From Chryseobacterium sp. PMSZPI (GTDB taxonomy: Bacteria > Bacteroidota > Bacteroidia > Flavobacteriales > Weeksellaceae): a stretch of DNA of 36,247 nt. The notes under the pieces were generated by a model, which searched no databases, was not told where the DNA came from, and saw only the letters and a program-made list of their open reading frames with translations. The stretch spans positions 1 to 36,247 of the forward strand of contig NZ_PIZV01000015.1 of NCBI RefSeq assembly GCF_002835665.1, given 5' to 3'. Positions 34,583 through 36,247 of this stretch are shown one piece after another. A program made the translations under genes and the position numbers. Position 1 is the stretch's first letter. Each line of letters starts with the position of its first letter.

Positions 34583-35199
34583 TTTCTGATAATTACATAA
34601 GAATTTTTAGCTCCCGGAACAGCACCTTTTACTACTAAAAGATTTTGTTCTTGATCAACTTTTAACACTTGAAGGTTTTGAACAGTTACCTGCTTACCTC
34701 CCATTCTTCCAGCCATTCTCATCCCTTTGAATACTCTTGAAGGGTCTGAACCAGCACCGATAGAACCTGGAGCTCTAAGTCTGTTGTGCTGACCATGAGT
34801 TGCCTGCATTACACCTCCAAATCCGTGTCTTTTAACAACACCCTGGAAGCCTTTACCTTTTGAAGTTCCTGTTACATCAACATATTCACCTTCAGCGAAT
34901 AAATCAACTTTTACTTCTTCTCCTACTTTTACTTCATCAACGAACTCTCTGTAGAATTCCACTAATTTAGCTTTAGGAGCAGAACCAGCCTTTTTAAAAT
35001 GACCAGCTAACGCTTTACCAACGTTCTTCTCACTCTTGTCATCGAAACCTAATTGAACAGCTTTATAACCGTCTTTTTCTAAGGTTCTGACCTGTAAAAC
35101 CGAGCATGGACCAGCTTGGATAACTGTACAAGGAATGTTTTTTCCTTCTTCGTTAAACAAAGATGTCATACCGATTTTTTTACCAATAATACCTGACAT
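34573..35199 (-). CDS. rplC: 50S ribosomal protein L3
   Basis: A 208-residue protein ([60 protein letters not shown]). It is an assembly-initiator protein near the peptidyl-transferase centre. It is the first gene of this operon: rpsJ, which precedes rplC in many bacteria, is not here. A promoter with exact consensus lies about 107-137 bp upstream of the ATG. Confidence 0.97.
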   Translation of the reverse strand: MSGIIGKKIGMTSLFNEEGKNIPCTVIQAGPCSVLQVRTLEKDGYKAVQLGFDDKSEKNVGKALAGHFKKAGSAPKAKLVEFYREFVDEVKVGEEVKVDLFAEGEYVDVTGTSKGKGFQGVVKRHGFGGVMQATHGQHNRLRAPGSIGAGSDPSRVFKGMRMAGRMGGKQVTVQNLQVLKVDQEQNLLVVKGAVPGAKNSYVIIRKWN

Positions 35200-35305
35200 T
35201 GTTTATATTATAATAAAATTTATCCTTTATTTATCACCATTTTTCGGAAGTCTGAAGTAATTTCTACTTTTGATATAGGCATACTACGCCCCTAAAATGA
35301 GTGTG

Positions 35306-35336
35306 CAAATCTACGAATAATTTTGTAACTGACAAA
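35306..35336 (-). promoter_or_regulatory. Consensus Bacteroidota promoter of the ribosomal-protein operon
   Basis: On the minus strand TTTG (35333-35336) is followed by exactly 19 bases and then TAGATTTG (35306-35313), a perfect TTTG-N19-TANNTTTG match. Transcription should begin near 35300, giving a leader of about 100 nt before rplC. Confidence 0.8.
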
Positions 35337-35341
35337 TGTTT

Positions 35342-35368
35342 TGATTAAAATATTTTGATTTTTAATCA
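35342..35368. promoter_or_regulatory. Perfect 9-bp inverted repeat just upstream of the operon promoter
   Basis: TGATTAAAA (35342-35350) and TTTTAATCA (35360-35368) are perfect inverted arms, starting 6 bp upstream of the -33 element. It is AT-rich and could be an UP-like element or a regulator site. The remaining spacer to 35497 is AT-rich with no gene I can support. Confidence 0.45.
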
Positions 35369-35497
35369 TTTAGCAACGACAACCAAAAAAAACAGTCAAA
35401 ACTCTGACATGATTCTTTGAAATCTGAAAGAAAATCATTACTACATTTTTTTTAAGAACAAGATTTTCATATTTTTTCAAACTTATCTTAATTGGAT

Positions 35498-35525
35498 AAA
35501 AAAAACCACTTATTATATAAGCAGT
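35498..35525 (-). terminator. Terminator of the DeoR-family gene
   Basis: A stem of about 9 bp with G-U pairs (35505-35513 with 35517-35525). On the minus strand it is followed by a run of eight T (A run at 35498-35505). It lies 30 bp after the gene stop. Confidence 0.65.
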
Positions 35526-35554
35526 CTCTTTTCTATAATTATTTAAAATAAGGA

Positions 35555-36247
35555 TTAATTGACAATAACGTTCACCCCTACTTCTTCAAGCTTTTCAATA
35601 TCCTCATTAAGGATCCCTTTGTCCGTAATCAGATAATCTATTTTATCCAGGGAAGCAATTTTACCAAATCCTTTCTTATTGAGTTTGGAAGAATCCGCAA
35701 GAATAACGGTCTGATCTGCGCATTCAATCATTACCTGATTCAAATGAGCCTCTGCCGCATTGGAAGTACTGATTCCGAATTCCGGATCAATTCCATCCAC
35801 CCCCAGAAAAAGCTTATTGCAAGAAAATTGTTTCAAAATCCCTTCAGAAATAGATCCAACTATAGAAGTAGAACTTTTTCTGACCTCTCCTCCTAATTGA
35901 ATAATATTGATATTAGGATTATTACACAATTCAATAGCTACTCTTAAAGAAGATGTCAAAACAGTAAGCGGGCCAAAATTCACCAACATTCTTGCAAGAT
36001 AATGCATCGTGGTTCCCGATGCCAGAATAATGCAATCGTTTTCCTGAATCAAAGACAATGCTGCTTTTGCAATCGCTTGCTTGGCCTCCACATTAATATT
36101 TTCTTTCTCACCTACGTTTTTCTCATAAGCATATCTCACCTGCTTACTTGCTCCTCCATGATTACGAAAAAGAAGCCCCAGACTTTCAAGATAGTTCAAA
36201 TCCTTTCGGATCGTAACCGAAGATACATTGAACTTTTCACACAAATC
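35555..36247 (-). CDS. DeoR/GlpR-family transcriptional regulator, 5' end cut by window
   Basis: About 230 residues are visible. The frame is open to the right edge and begins in the second half of the DeoR HTH (DLCEKFNVSSVTIRKDLNYL), so the TTG at 36242-36244 is an internal Leu codon. Roughly 20 N-terminal residues lie outside the window. The C-terminal domain (about 70-225) is the DeoR sugar-phosphate-sensing domain of the ISOCOT fold (ILASGTTMHYLARML, LFLGVDGIDPEFGISTSN, VILADSSKLNKKGF). Such proteins repress sugar or nucleoside genes and respond to phosphorylated sugars. The target is unknown; any operon partners would be upstream, outside the window. Confidence 0.9.
   Translation of the reverse strand, partial: DLCEKFNVSSVTIRKDLNYLESLGLLFRNHGGASKQVRYAYEKNVGEKENINVEAKQAIAKAALSLIQENDCIILASGTTMHYLARMLVNFGPLTVLTSSLRVAIELCNNPNINIIQLGGEVRKSSTSIVGSISEGILKQFSCNKLFLGVDGIDPEFGISTSNAAEAHLNQVMIECADQTVILADSSKLNKKGFGKIASLDKIDYLITDKGILNEDIEKLEEVGVNVIVN

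Noticed and set aside
36242..36244. TTG as start of the DeoR-family gene
   Set aside because: It is a Leu codon within the helix-turn-helix; the gene is cut by the window edge.

Overview
The window looks like a chromosomal segment of a low-GC member of Bacteroidota, class Flavobacteriia, most likely Chryseobacterium or a close Weeksellaceae relative. The reasons are A-rich gene starts without Shine-Dalgarno sequences, promoter matches to the Bacteroidota consensus (TTTG-N19-TANNTTTG), several plug/beta-barrel outer-membrane receptors, and small peptides with a Chryseobacterium-like double-glycine leader. This assignment is inferred from sequence features; no database search was possible.

Layout. 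(1) 1-5089, plus strand: two tandem paralogous TonB-dependent-receptor-like barrels, the first cut by the window edge, a terminator, then a lipoprotein alpha/beta hydrolase. (2) 5137-9410, minus strand: a secreted GH43 glycosidase with a discoidin-like domain, then two guanidino-group hydrolases (CtlX-like and DDAH-like). A four-helix-bundle (S23/IVP-type) cassette with skewed flanks sits between those two hydrolases. (3) 9411-10770, plus strand: three consecutive monocistronic genes for 54, 54 and 59 aa cysteine-rich peptides. They share a double-glycine leader, a 22-bp promoter-like box and near-identical terminators. This orphan RiPP/bacteriocin-like array is the most novel-looking part of the window. 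(4) 10778-14087, minus strand: a third receptor-like barrel and a seven-helix membrane AraC-type regulator. (5) 14088-14745: a gene-free stretch with degenerate repeats and a possible Flavo-1-like ncRNA. (6) 14746-20598: gltA, eno and a GH35 beta-galactosidase (minus), a small lipoprotein (plus), and a divergent panD (minus). (7) 20882-21235, plus strand: an XRE regulator behind a perfect inverted repeat. (8) 21317-35199, minus strand: the joined S10, spc and alpha ribosomal-protein operons, rplC through rplQ, with infA, secY and rpoA. It starts from an exact Bacteroidota promoter and lacks rpsJ at its head. (9) 35555-36247, minus strand: a DeoR-family regulator cut by the right edge.

How the genes work together. 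The ribosomal block supplies translation, SecY export and the RNA polymerase alpha subunit. eno and gltA are central carbon metabolism. The glycosidases, the esterase-like lipoprotein and the receptors fit a polysaccharide- and polymer-scavenging lifestyle, but no SusC/SusD pair is present. The two guanidino hydrolases suggest citrulline or methylarginine breakdown. The peptide array has no maturation or export gene in the window, so its transporter (expected to carry a C39 peptidase) must be elsewhere. No tRNA, rRNA, CRISPR array, insertion sequence or phage gene was seen.
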